Shown one piece after another: positions 54,479-62,909 of a DNA stretch of 64,000 bases. The DNA is taken from assembly GCF_017639205.1 (NCBI RefSeq), contig NZ_CP071139.1:806001-870000 (forward strand). The letters are read 5' to 3'. The notes beneath the pieces were generated by a model that saw only the letters and a list, made by a program, of their open reading frames with translations, searched no databases and had not been told where the DNA came from. Position 1 is the stretch's first letter, and each line of letters starts with the position of its first letter. A program made the position numbers and the translations under genes. The DNA is from Streptomyces nojiriensis (lineage in GTDB: Bacteria > Actinomycetota > Actinomycetes > Streptomycetales > Streptomycetaceae).

Positions 54479-54782
54479 GGCGCGCTTCTCGCCGGACTCC
54501 TTGATGTGCTCGTACTGCCGCTCACGCTTCGGGCTGGAACCCGGGGCATGACGAAACCCTTCATCGACGGTGTCGTGTCACGGTCATCGTGCGCACACCC
54601 AGCGTGCCTCGCATCTCGTCGACACCGGGGAGGGACATGCACCGCCGTGAGCGGCATGCCGCTCGACCACGGACCAGACGGGTGCAGCGTCCTGGAGCTC
54701 CGCACCCTGGCGGATCGAGCCAAAGGGGATGAATTGGACTGCTTGCGACATCAAAGCGGGGTGCGCGGGTAGCCGGAACATC

Positions 54783-55406
54783 ATGGACCCCAACAATCAC
54801 ACCCCGCTCCGCGCTGTCGCGCTCGTCTGCACCCTGTGCCCCTCCCCCACGCCGTCCGGCTCCCAGCTGCTGGCCGAACAGACGATGGCCGCCCTCGCCG
54901 AGCACGGCGTGACCGGGAAGACCATCCGCATCGCCGACCACGACGTAAAGCCCGGCGTGAAGACCGACATGGGCGACGGGGACGCATGGCCGGAGATCCG
55001 GGACACCATCCTGGGCTGCGACATCCTGATCCTCTCCACACCCATCTGGCTCGGCCACCCGTCCAGCATCGCCCAGCGCGTCCTGGAGCGGCTGAACGCG
55101 GAGATCTCCGAGACCGACAACGAAGGCCGCCTGCTCACGTACGGCAAGGCCGCCGCGGTCTGCGTCGTCGGCAACGAGGACGGCGCACACAAGGTCAGCG
55201 CCGATCTCTTCCAGGGCCTGAACGACGTCGGCTTCTCGCTCGCCCCGAACGCCGTCACCTACTGGGTCGGCGAAGCCATGCAGGGAACCGAATACCAGGA
55301 CCTCGACAAGACCCCCCAGAAGACGGCGGCCACGACCAAGACCCTCGCCGCCAACACCGCCCATCTCGCCCGCCGCCTCAAGGCCGCTCCCTTCCCGGCG
55401 AGCTGA
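54783..55406 (+). CDS. flavodoxin-fold NAD(P)H-dependent reductase
   Basis: The 207-residue protein has a flavodoxin-like fold: ALVCTLCPSPTPSGSQLLAEQTM near the start, DILILSTPIWLGHPSSIAQRVLERL (the FMN loop after strand 3), and KAAAVCVVGNEDGAH. It resembles FMN-dependent NADPH reductases/quinone reductases. It is followed by the SDR and catalase genes in the same direction, an oxidative-stress group. ATG 54783 is chosen because the in-frame extension to 54729 has no ribosome-binding site. Confidence 0.9.
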   Translation: MDPNNHTPLRAVALVCTLCPSPTPSGSQLLAEQTMAALAEHGVTGKTIRIADHDVKPGVKTDMGDGDAWPEIRDTILGCDILILSTPIWLGHPSSIAQRVLERLNAEISETDNEGRLLTYGKAAAVCVVGNEDGAHKVSADLFQGLNDVGFSLAPNAVTYWVGEAMQGTEYQDLDKTPQKTAATTKTLAANTAHLARRLKAAPFPAS

Positions 55407-55447
55407 CCCACAGCTCACCCTGCGCGCCACGGAGACCGGAGAAGCGA

Positions 55448-56194
55448 ATGTCGTCCCAGAAAGCACCCGGCGTTTCCGACCCTGTTACGCGCCACACGCG
55501 CCCGCCGTTTCCCGACCAGGAGCAGGAGGCGCGGTGCGAGGCCCTGATCGACCGCGCGAAGAGCGAGCTGGGGCGTATCGACACCCTCGTCAACAACGCC
55601 GCGTACCGGATGTCCCAGCCCGACGGGATCGAGGCGATCACCACGGAGCAGTTCGACCGGGTGATGAAGACCAACCTGTACGGGATGTTCTGGCTCTCCC
55701 GCGCGGCACTCGCTCACATCCCGCGGGGCGGATCGATCATCAACACCGCTTCGGTGCAGGGCTACCAGCCCAGCCCGCACCTGCTCGACTTCGCGATGAC
55801 GAAGTCGGCGATCATCTCCTTCACCCACGGGCTGGCGCAGATGGTCGCCGAGCGCGGTATCCGCGTCAACGCCGTCGCCCCCGGGCCGGTCCGGACGCCG
55901 TTGATCCCGGCGACCATGCCCGACGTGACGGAGTTCGGCAAACAGTCGCCCCTGGGCCGAGCGGCCCAGCCGACCGAGATGGCTCCCGCCCACGTCTTCC
56001 TCGCCTCACCTCAAGCCAGCTACATCACCGGGGAAATCGTCAACGCCACCGGCGGCACGCCCCTCCGGTGGGCCGCAGCAATCAGGTGCGCGTGTCCCGC
56101 TTCCAGCGGCCCCATTCATCCACGGTCGGAAGAAAGGGCCGGCGGGCCTGATCCAGGCATGGCCATCACCCCATCACGACGTCGGCACCCATGA
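55448..56194 (+). CDS. SDR-family oxidoreductase with in-frame deletion of the nucleotide-binding motif and altered C-terminus
   Basis: The 248-residue frame starts MSSQKAPGVSDP...RPPFPDQEQE, the usual N-terminus of the YhdG/glucose-dehydrogenase-like SDRs. It then continues directly with ARCEALIDRAKSELGRIDTLV and NNAAYRM (NNAG-type motif). SxxxYxxxK is represented by NTASVQG and FAMTKSA, followed by PGPVRTPLIPATMP and GEIVNATGGTPL. The Rossmann TGxxxGIG stretch of about 90 residues is missing, and the catalytic Tyr is Phe (DFAMTKSA). The stop that normally follows TPLP is lost, so about 30 extra residues follow. Dehydrogenase activity is unlikely. The start follows GGAGAAGCGA. Confidence 0.78.
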   Translation: MSSQKAPGVSDPVTRHTRPPFPDQEQEARCEALIDRAKSELGRIDTLVNNAAYRMSQPDGIEAITTEQFDRVMKTNLYGMFWLSRAALAHIPRGGSIINTASVQGYQPSPHLLDFAMTKSAIISFTHGLAQMVAERGIRVNAVAPGPVRTPLIPATMPDVTEFGKQSPLGRAAQPTEMAPAHVFLASPQASYITGEIVNATGGTPLRWAAAIRCACPASSGPIHPRSEERAGGPDPGMAITPSRRRHP

Positions 56195-56205
56195 GGAGAA
56201 CGATC

Positions 56206-58440
56206 ATGAAGAAGCAGCAGCCTGAAGAAGACGCCGCCAGGAACGAACTGCCGGGCCGGCCGGGCCCGGTACCCCCGCCGGTAGCCGAGCCCACCCAGCC
56301 GGCGGAGCCGCTGCCCCCGAAGCCGGATCAAGACGGCCCCGAGACGGTGAGCCCCACCGGGCAGCCCACCGGAGCGGACCAGGCCCGCGGAGCGCAGAGC
56401 GGTGCGTACCTGACCACCGCCCAGGGCACCCGTCTGCCGGACGACGATCACTCCCTCAAGGCCGGGCCACGCGGACCGGTACTCCTCCAGGACCACCATC
56501 TGCGCGAGAAGATAACCCACTTCGACCACGAGCGGATCCCGGAGCGGGTCGTCCACGCGCGTGGCGCAGCCGCTCACGGCGTCTTCCAGGGCTACGGAAC
56601 GGCGAGCGAGGTGTCGAAGGCCGCGTTCCTCTCCAAGGGCGTGGAGACACCCGTGTTCGTACGGTTCTCCACCGTCCTCGGCTCACGCGGTTCGGCCGAC
56701 ACCGTGCGCGACACCCGCGGGTTCGCGACGAAGTTCTACACCGAGGAAGGCACCTTCGACCTGGTTGGCAACAACATCCCGGTGTTCTTCATCCAGGACG
56801 CGATCAAGTTCCCCGACGTCATCCACGCCGCCAAGCCCCATCCGGACCGCGAGATCCCGCAGGCGCAGAGCGCGCACGACACGTTCTGGGACTTCGTCTC
56901 CCTGCACACCGAAGCCACCCACCACACCCTCTGGAACATGTCCGACCGCAGCATCCCGCGGTCGTTCAGGATGATGGAGGGCTTCGGAGTCCACACCTTC
57001 CGCCTGGTCAACGCGGCCGACGAGAGCGTGCTGGTGAAGTTCCACTGGAAGCCAAAGCTCGGAGTGCACTCCCTCGTCTGGGAGGAAGCACAGATGATCA
57101 ATGGCATGGACCCCGACTTCCACCGCCGGGACCTTTTCGACGCCATCGAATCCGGCGCCTTCCCGCAATGGGAACTGGGCATCCAGGCCTTCCCCGACAC
57201 AGCCGACCAGGCGTTCGAGGGCATCGACCTCCTCGACCCCACCAAAATCGTCCCGGAGGAGCTCGCACCTGTGCAGCCCATCGGCCTGATGACCCTGAAC
57301 GCCAACACCAAGAACTACTTCGCCGAAACGGAGCAGGTCGCCTTCCACCCCGGACACCTCGTTCCCGGGATCGACGTCACCGACGACCCGCTGCTCGCCG
57401 GACGGCTCTTCTCCTACCTCGATACGCAGATCAGCCGACTCGGCGGACCCAACTTCGGCCAGATCCCCATCAACAGGCCGCACGCCCCCGTCAACGACAT
57501 GCTCCGCGACGGCATGCACCAGACAGCCGTCCACACCGGCATCGCCCCTTACCGGCCCAACAGCCTCGACGGCGGCTGCCCGTTCCTCGCCGGAGCCGAC
57601 ATGAGCGCCTTCATCGAAACGCCGGTGAAGGTTCCGGCGGCGAGCAAGGTCCGCGAGGCACCGGCCTCGTTCTCGGACCACTTCACCCAGCCGCGGCTGT
57701 TCTGGCTGAGCATGACGCCGCCCGAACGCGAGCACATCGTCGCGGCCTACACCTTCGAACTGAACAAGTGCTACGAGCAGGCCATCAAGGAACGCACCCT
57801 CCAGGTCCTCGCGAACATCGACACGGAACTGTGCGAACAGGTCGCCACCGGCCTCGGTCTGCCGGCCCCCGCGGCCACCGAGCCGCTTGCCGAGCCCGAC
57901 CCCAGCCCCGCCCTCTCCCAGATGGGAGGGACCTGGCCGACCGATGGCCGCGTCATCGGCATCATCGCCGACGCCGCCTCCGACCTGGACGGCGTACGGA
58001 CCGCCCGCCAGGCCGTCCTGGACTCCGGAATGGTTCCCCTCGTCATCGCCCCGACCGGCGGCACCCTCGACGGTATCGGCGACCCGATCACGGTTCAGCG
58101 GACCTTCGCCACCGCCCGCTCCGTCGAATTCGACGCCGTCCTGCTGGCCGGAGTGCCCCAGGCCGGCGCGGACGCGTACGGCGCCCGCGACGCCAAGGCC
58201 GGCACTGCCCAGCCCCCCGAAGCCCCCGACCCGCGCGTACTTCTGCTCGTCACCGAGGCGTACCGGCACGGCAAGGCCATCGGCGGCTGGAACGGCGCCG
58301 AGCAGCTCCTCGAAACCTGCGGCATCGCAGTGGACGACCCCGGCATCGCCACCGGCGAAACCAGCACGGCGCTCGTGGAGGAGCTGACGCAGGCGCTGGG
58401 CGAGCACCGCGCATGGGACCGCTTCCCTGCCAACCTCTGA
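56206..58440 (+). CDS. katE: large-subunit (clade 2, HPII-type) catalase
   Basis: The 744-residue protein is a complete clade 2 catalase. After a Pro/Glu-rich N-terminal arm come RVVHARGAAAHGVF (distal His), LVGNNIPVFFIQD (Asn), the heme-Tyr segment RLFSYLDTQISRLG, and PHAPVNDMLRDG. The extra C-terminal DJ-1/PfpI-like domain spans about 580-744 (VIGIIADAASDLDG, FDAVLLAGVP). It decomposes hydrogen peroxide in the cytoplasm. ATG 56206 follows GAGGAG. It overlaps the end of the shortened SDR frame, so cotranscription is likely. Confidence 0.96.
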   Translation: MKKQQPEEDAARNELPGRPGPVPPPVAEPTQPAEPLPPKPDQDGPETVSPTGQPTGADQARGAQSGAYLTTAQGTRLPDDDHSLKAGPRGPVLLQDHHLREKITHFDHERIPERVVHARGAAAHGVFQGYGTASEVSKAAFLSKGVETPVFVRFSTVLGSRGSADTVRDTRGFATKFYTEEGTFDLVGNNIPVFFIQDAIKFPDVIHAAKPHPDREIPQAQSAHDTFWDFVSLHTEATHHTLWNMSDRSIPRSFRMMEGFGVHTFRLVNAADESVLVKFHWKPKLGVHSLVWEEAQMINGMDPDFHRRDLFDAIESGAFPQWELGIQAFPDTADQAFEGIDLLDPTKIVPEELAPVQPIGLMTLNANTKNYFAETEQVAFHPGHLVPGIDVTDDPLLAGRLFSYLDTQISRLGGPNFGQIPINRPHAPVNDMLRDGMHQTAVHTGIAPYRPNSLDGGCPFLAGADMSAFIETPVKVPAASKVREAPASFSDHFTQPRLFWLSMTPPEREHIVAAYTFELNKCYEQAIKERTLQVLANIDTELCEQVATGLGLPAPAATEPLAEPDPSPALSQMGGTWPTDGRVIGIIADAASDLDGVRTARQAVLDSGMVPLVIAPTGGTLDGIGDPITVQRTFATARSVEFDAVLLAGVPQAGADAYGARDAKAGTAQPPEAPDPRVLLLVTEAYRHGKAIGGWNGAEQLLETCGIAVDDPGIATGETSTALVEELTQALGEHRAWDRFPANL

Positions 58441-58456
58441 GATCGTCCGCCTATCG

Positions 58457-58485
58457 CCCACCACCCGCGAGCCACGGGTGGTGGG
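58457..58485 (+). terminator. 11-bp perfect hairpin after katE
   Basis: CCCACCACCCG (58457-58467) pairs with CGGGTGGTGGG (58475-58485) around a 7-base loop, 16 bp after the catalase stop. Confidence 0.85.
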
Positions 58486-58497
58486 AGCTTCGGGAGC

Positions 58498-58659
58498 ATG
58501 GCGAACACTGCTGTTGTCATCATCGACATGCTGAACACGTGCGACCACCAGGACGCGGATGAACCGGCCCCCTCCGGCGAGCAGGCCCTGCCCACCGTGG
58601 TCCGCCCACTGATCTCGGGGTTCTTCTGCGCTCGCAGCAGGTCGGTGCAGCGCGCCTGA
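58498..58659 (+). pseudogene. isochorismatase-family gene, N-terminal fragment
   Basis: ATG 58498 opens MANTAVVIIDMLNTCDHQDA and continues DEPAPSGEQALPTVVRPLIS, the start of cysteine-hydrolase/isochorismatase proteins. It then runs into unrelated sequence and stops at 58657-58659. The matching second half lies at 59643-59958 after an IS5-type element, so the gene was interrupted. Confidence 0.68.
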
Positions 58660-58739
58660 CACGTCCGCTCTTCGTGAAGGAGGAGTGGTTGGATTCGCAG
58701 TACTTCCGGGACCACCTTCCGCTGGAGGGCGCCTCAGGC

Positions 58740-58780
58740 TGAGCGCAGGGTCTGGCGAACGACGCCAGACCCTGCGCTCA
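58740..58780. terminator. 18-bp perfect hairpin overlapping a stop codon
   Basis: TGAGCGCAGGGTCTGGCG (58740-58757) pairs perfectly with 58763-58780 around AACGA. The TGA starting the stem also ends a plus-strand frame (FVKEEWLDSQYFRDHLPLEG then ASG). A minus-strand frame (KIVEYKTRGI) stops at 58783. Two unrelated gene ends thus meet here. Confidence 0.85.
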
Positions 58781-58814
58781 CATCAGATGCCGCGGGTCTT
58801 GTACTCGACGATCT

Positions 58815-59620
58815 TGGTCGGCAAGGTGTCCGGGTGCGTGCTGGTCTTGTTCCGGACGACCTGTGGGAGCGGGTGGCCCCGTTGCTGCCATCCGCTCCCG
58901 AACGACGCCACCGGCGAACAGCTCTCGCCGGCGTCCTGTTCGTGCTGCGGGCCGGTGTCGCCTGGCGGGACGTCTCTGCGGAGACCGTGGGCTGTTCCAG
59001 CGTGCGGCCTGGCGCCGGCTGCGGGACTGGACCGAGGCCGGCGTCTGGCCACGCCTGCACGCCGCTCTGCTGACCGGGCTTCGCCGCGCCGACCTGCTGG
59101 ACCTGGACGACTGCTCCGTGGACGGATCGCACGTCCGGGCCCTCAAAGGGGGGACCACGTTGGACCCTCACCCGTCGACCGCGCCCGCCCCGGCTCCAAG
59201 CACCACCTGATCGTCGACCGCCACGGAACCCAATCGCCGTCACGTTCACCGGCGGCAACCGACACGACATCACCGAGCTCCTGCCCCTCCTCGACGCGGT
59301 CCCGCCGATTCGGGGAGCTCGGGGACGTCCCCGGCGCAAACCCCGGCGTTTGTACGCCGACCGGGGCTACGACTTCGACAAGCACCGCCGCTCGCTGTGG
59401 AAACGCGGCATCAAACCCATGATTGCCCGACGGGGCGTCGCCCACGGCTCCGGACTGGGCAAGGTCCGCTGGGTGATCGAGTGCGCATTCGCCTGGCTCC
59501 ACCAGTTCAAACGGCTCCGTACCCGCTACGAACGCCGCGCCGACCTCCACCAGGGTTTGCTCGACCTGGCCCGCAGCCTCATACGCCTCCGCCGCCTTCG
59601 GACCTCATTCTGAACGATCA
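58815..59620 (+). mobile_element. inactive IS5-family element with broken transposase
   Basis: The transposase is spread over several frames. They read LVPDDLWERVAPLLPSAPER, then ALAGVLFVLRAGVAWRDVSA, WRRLRDWTEAGVWPRLHAAL, LLDLDDCSVDGSHVRALKGG, SKHHLIVDRHG, FTGGNRHDITELLPLLDAV, and from 59350 MYADRGYDFDKHRRSL...GKVRWVIECAFAWLHQFKRL. The DDE-type motifs (DGSH, DRG, E in VIE) are present but interrupted by at least three frameshifts and a short deletion. It ends RRLRTSF at 59613. No clear terminal repeats were found, so the limits are approximate. Confidence 0.78.
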
Positions 59621-59642
59621 ATGAAGGAAATGGCGTTCCCAC

Positions 59643-59958
59643 CACGGGAAGATTTGGGAAGCCACCCTCGCCGGCCCCCACGCCAACCAGGTCGAGCCCG
59701 TGCGCCCTGGCGAGGATTCCTCCTTCGTCGTCAAGGCACGCCACTCCGCCTTCTACGAAACACCCCCTCGCGTACCTGCTGGGGGCACTGGGCGTCAGCC
59801 ACCTCGTACTGTGCGGGCAGGTGACGGAGCAGTGCTGCTCTACTCCGCGCTCGACGCCCACACCAGGCACCCGTCGGTCACCATCGCCCGCGACGCCGTC
59901 GCCCATATCCACCCGGTCCTGGCCGATGCCGCCCTGAGGATGGTGGAGATCAACATAG
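59643..59958 (+). pseudogene. isochorismatase-family gene, C-terminal fragment
   Basis: One frame reads HGKIWEATLAGPHANQVEPV then RPGEDSSFVVKARHSAFYET. After an extra C in a CCCCC run another frame reads LAYLLGALGVSHLVLCGQVT and EQC (the catalytic Cys), and a third continues YSALDAHTRHPSVTIARDAV and AHIHPVLADAALRM. This is the rest of the enzyme begun at 58498. At least two single-base indels and the IS insertion make it non-functional as read. Confidence 0.72.
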
Positions 59959-59974
59959 AGAGTGGGGGCCGCCG

Positions 59975-60448
59975 TCAGTGCTTGGCGCTCGGAACGGCCA
60001 GGGGCTCGCCCGGAGCCCTCTTCTTCGCCGCCTCCATCTGTTCGCCGAGTTCGGTGAGGCGGGTACGTCCCATGGCCTTGCGGACATCGGGGAACCACTC
60101 CTTCTCCTCCTCCCCGACGTGGTGCCGCACGTCTTCCATCAGCACGCTCATCTTGGCGTCGAACCGCTCGTCGGCCGCGTCCAGGTCTTTGAGCTCGGAG
60201 AGCATCCACAGAACGGCGTGGTGCTCCTCGATGCTCTCCAGGACATGGTCCTTGGTGTCGGGTGCCGCCTCCCGGGCGGCCGGGTAGAAGATCTTCTCCT
60301 CGATCCACGTGTGCGTGGTCAGCTCGTCGATCACCTTGTCGGCGATCTTCCGCTTCTCCGCGTAAGCGTCGTCGCCGGCCTTCTCGAACTGCTTGAACAG
60401 CTTCTCGACCGTCTTGTGGTCTTCCTTGAGCAGCACGATCCCGTCCAC
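59975..60448 (-). CDS. hemerythrin HHE-domain protein
   Basis: The 157-residue helical protein has LLKEDHKTVEKLF, THTWIEEKIFYPAAREA, SIEEHHAVLWML and HHVGEEEKEWFP, the His/Glu ligands of a di-iron hemerythrin-like site. GTG 60448 follows GGGAGG by five bases; a longer frame to 60604 has shadow-like composition. It may bind oxygen, NO or iron in stress response. It is not closely similar to the one at 7140. Confidence 0.88.
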   Translation of the reverse strand: MDGIVLLKEDHKTVEKLFKQFEKAGDDAYAEKRKIADKVIDELTTHTWIEEKIFYPAAREAAPDTKDHVLESIEEHHAVLWMLSELKDLDAADERFDAKMSVLMEDVRHHVGEEEKEWFPDVRKAMGRTRLTELGEQMEAAKKRAPGEPLAVPSAKH

Positions 60449-60670
60449 CAGCGCCTCCCAGGCTTCGCCGTACCGGGCGGCGCAGCCCGCCACCCCACGC
60501 CCGTTCACCCGGCACACGCTCGCAGCGCTCGCCCGGAGCGATGGATTGGCCCGGATGGACGACGCGCCTACGCCGTCCGTTGGGGGCGCCGAACCGCCGC
60601 GCACGCATACCGAGCGATATAGACCCGTTCGACGTCTGGTATGTCCGTGGATCGCGGGTAGGGGCCGCGC

Positions 60671-61222
60671 ATGACTGCCATCGAAACGCTCGCGGCCGAA
60701 GGCCAGGCCTCACTCTTCCTCATCTTCGCCGGAGTGGTCCTGGTCGTCCTTCTGATTGGTGCCTTCTGGTACGGGAGCCGACGCAGGCGCCGGGAGGCAC
60801 CGCCCGCCGAGCAGAACCCTGCCGTTGCCCGGGCCGCCGCCGTCGCCGGCGTGACCGTCAAGTGCGCCGCCCAGGCGGCGCAGCCCTGCGCGGCGACGGG
60901 CCACCCGCGGCAATCGAAGTCGAGGCCGCCTTGCGGACAGCGATCGACGTTGCCCTTGCTACGGCCCACCCGGCCAAGCCTGCGCTCTGCCGGACCCCCG
61001 ATGAGCCCGAGCCGGTCAGCTGACTCGCGTGCTGACCCTGCCCGTGCCCTCGCCGAGCCCGGCCAATGCCCCGGGATCACGCTGCGGCCAGCGCCCGCAC
61101 CGTCCGCTCGTCGACACCGTCCGGCACCCGGTGCGCCGGGTCCGTCTCGCGATTGCTGTCCATGGAAGGTGTTCTGCCCGAAGGATGCTTCGCCGAGCGG
61201 CCGATTGGGTCGAGTGGCGTAA
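60671..61222 (+). CDS. single-pass membrane protein (DUF6479-like N-terminus), C-terminus uncertain
   Basis: The N-terminal 45 residues (ETLAAEGQASLFLIFAGVVL then VVLLIGAFWYGSRRRRREAP) have one membrane helix followed by Arg, as in small Streptomyces DUF6479 proteins. After about residue 50 the composition turns Pro/Ser/Arg-rich and unconvincing. The adjacent frame instead gives AAIEVEAALRTAIDVALATA and HPAKPALCRTPDEPEPVS. A frameshift near 60830-60900 is likely, so the true protein probably ends near 61023. Confidence 0.52.
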   Translation: MTAIETLAAEGQASLFLIFAGVVLVVLLIGAFWYGSRRRRREAPPAEQNPAVARAAAVAGVTVKCAAQAAQPCAATGHPRQSKSRPPCGQRSTLPLLRPTRPSLRSAGPPMSPSRSADSRADPARALAEPGQCPGITLRPAPAPSARRHRPAPGAPGPSRDCCPWKVFCPKDASPSGRLGRVA

Positions 61223-61469
61223 GGCAGTCTCGTCAGACGGCCCGGCAGCCGGGACGGTCGCCGTGACGCAGCAGGGGACCTGCTCACCTCCAAGGATCGA
61301 CGGCCGCCCCGGTTCCGCGTTCGATCCGGGTGCGTGAAGCCTGGAAGGCGGGGCAGACGGGGTTCAGGCGGAACGCGGTACATCCGCCGAGCACGGCGTA
61401 CGGAACAAGGAGGATCGGCGGAGAAGCTTTCCCCTGCCGTCCCCCATTGACCGGAGGAGTTGTTTTCGC
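61223..61469. other. 247-bp gap before the PRC-barrel gene
   Basis: No gene is supported. It likely carries the PRC-barrel gene's promoter. Confidence 0.5.
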
Positions 61470-61838
61470 GTGACTGAACATGTGTGGAGTTACCAGCCGA
61501 CCGCGGGCCACCTGGCCGGTACGGACCTGACCGGCTACAAGGTCGAGGCGACCGACGGGAACATCGGCAAGGTCGACAAGCACTCCGACGAGGTCGGTGA
61601 CGCCTACCTGGTCGTGGACACCGGCGTATGGATCTTCGGCAAGGAGGTCCTGCTGCCGGCGAGCACGGTCGTCAGGATCGACCCCGAGGACAGGAAGGTC
61701 TTCGTCGCCGGCACCAAGGAACAGATCAAGGCCGCCCCCGAGTTCCACCGGGACAAGCACCTCGGCGACGCCGGCTACCGGGAAGAGCTGGGTACGTACT
61801 ACGGCACCGGCGGCCCCTTCGGCGGTCGCCCCGCCTGA
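61470..61838 (+). CDS. PRC-barrel domain protein
   Basis: The 122-residue protein has a PRC-barrel at about residues 15-85 (TGYKVEATDGNIGKVDKHSD then AYLVVDTGVWIFGKEVLLPA). An acidic/Gly tail follows (FHRDKHLGDAGYREELGTYY). Standalone PRC-barrel proteins are common in stress regulons of streptomycetes. GTG 61470 lies 10 bases after GGAGGAG. The function is not defined. Confidence 0.93.
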   Translation: MTEHVWSYQPTAGHLAGTDLTGYKVEATDGNIGKVDKHSDEVGDAYLVVDTGVWIFGKEVLLPASTVVRIDPEDRKVFVAGTKEQIKAAPEFHRDKHLGDAGYREELGTYYGTGGPFGGRPA

Positions 61839-61853
61839 TCGCGTTCCCGCCCC

Positions 61854-61899
61854 ACGACGCCGGTCCCGGCACCCAGGAGGTTGCCGGGACCGGCGTCGT
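61854..61899. terminator. 18-bp perfect hairpin after the PRC-barrel gene
   Basis: The arm ACGACGCCGGTCCCGGCA (61854-61871) pairs perfectly with 61882-61899 around a 10-base loop. Confidence 0.9.
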
Positions 61900-61909
61900 G
61901 TCCGTCAGC

Positions 61910-62231
61910 CGCCGTCGAATTCGAGAACCTCGACCAACGCGGCTTCCTGCTCCTCCACGTCCGGAATCGGTGGCGGTCGTCGAGGTACCCCCCGACGAGG
62001 CCGGCCTCGCGCACCGCGCGAGGCCGGCCGTACGGCTCCGGCGAAGGCCGTACACGTACCGCAGGAACTCCCTGCTCAGCGGCACGGGAGTGACCAGCAC
62101 ATCCCCGGCCGGAGCAGCCACGCCTTCCGCGGCGCCTGCTGGGCCCGATGTGTGGGCATCTGCCCCTCGTTGAGGTCCACCGCCAAGTCCGAAAGGAAGT
62201 TCGCGAACACATCGATCGGGCCCGTCTCCAT
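61910..62231 (-). pseudogene. small frameshifted gene of unknown function
   Basis: ATG 62231 reads METGPIDVFANFLSDLAVDL and NEGQMPTHRAQQA. The next frame then continues GDVLVTPVPLSREFLRYVYG and LRRSRTAGLARCA. Both parts have convincing protein composition, and each becomes shadow-like outside its range, so a single indel near 62110-62130 is likely. I do not recognise the family. Confidence 0.48.
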
Positions 62232-62287
62232 CACCGCTCTGCTCCTCTGATCGCCGCACAGCCGTCTGTGGTCAGCGTGGGATCGCC

Positions 62288-62337
62288 CCACCTGCTTCTA
62301 TGCCCTGCCGCGCGCGGCAGGGCATAGAAGCAGGTGG
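62288..62337. terminator. 50-bp perfect palindrome
   Basis: The 25-base half starting CCACCTGCTTCTATGCCC (62288-62312) is followed immediately by its exact reverse complement (62313-62337). It lies 32 bp beyond the stop of the minus-strand gene at 62370 and upstream of the next minus-strand gene. A terminator is the simplest reading, although a loop-less 25-bp stem is unusual. Confidence 0.8.
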
Positions 62338-62369
62338 CCGCGTCCCCCGGCCCGCCCTCGTGAGCCGGG

Positions 62370-62908
62370 TCAGGTGTTCAGGAGGCGGTTGAAGAACGAC
62401 CGGTAATGCTGCAGCGCCAGCCGCAGTTCTTCCGTCGCTACCTGCTCACCTTGGCCCCACTGCTCCTCCAGCCCCTGCTTGTGGGCGGAGAAGGTACGGG
62501 CGAGGCTCTGCATCACCTCGGCGACGAGGGCGTCCGCCGATGTGACCGCGTCCTGCGGGTCGTCGACGAACCGGCTCTGTATCTCACTCCACTTCTTGTG
62601 GAACTCCGCGGTGTCCTCGGCACCCAGCAGCGGTTCGTCGGTGCCCGCCCGGGCCGGGCCGGTCCCCGCTTCGCGATCCGTCGGGGTTTCGTCCCCGCCT
62701 TCGCGGGACCCGGCCCATCGGCGGCCACGTCCCTGGTGGCCTCCCCCGGGTACACGGGCGGCGTCCGGCCGTCGGCCGCCGCTTCGCCGGATTCGGTCTT
62801 CCTACCGGTGTCCCTACCGTCGCCCGCAGCCGGCACGGGACGGGCTATGTCCTCCGTCGTGATGCCGGCGTCGCCGGCTCGCTCGTCACTGGTCGAGTGG
62901 TTGCGCAT
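62370..62908 (-). pseudogene. frameshifted homologue of the adjacent membrane protein gene
   Basis: From ATG 62908 (behind GGAG) one frame reads MRNHSTSDERAGDAGITTED then TPPVYPGEATRDVAADGPGP. Near 62700 the protein moves to another frame: REGGDETPTDREAGTG, EPLLGAEDTAEFHKKWSEIQ, SRFVDDPQDAVTSADALVAE, VMQSLARTF and ATEELRLALQHYRSFFNRLL, ending at 62370. The second part is clearly similar to the C-terminal half of the protein encoded at 62910. It is a tandem pair, with this copy broken by one indel. Confidence 0.65.
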
Positions 62909-62909
62909 G

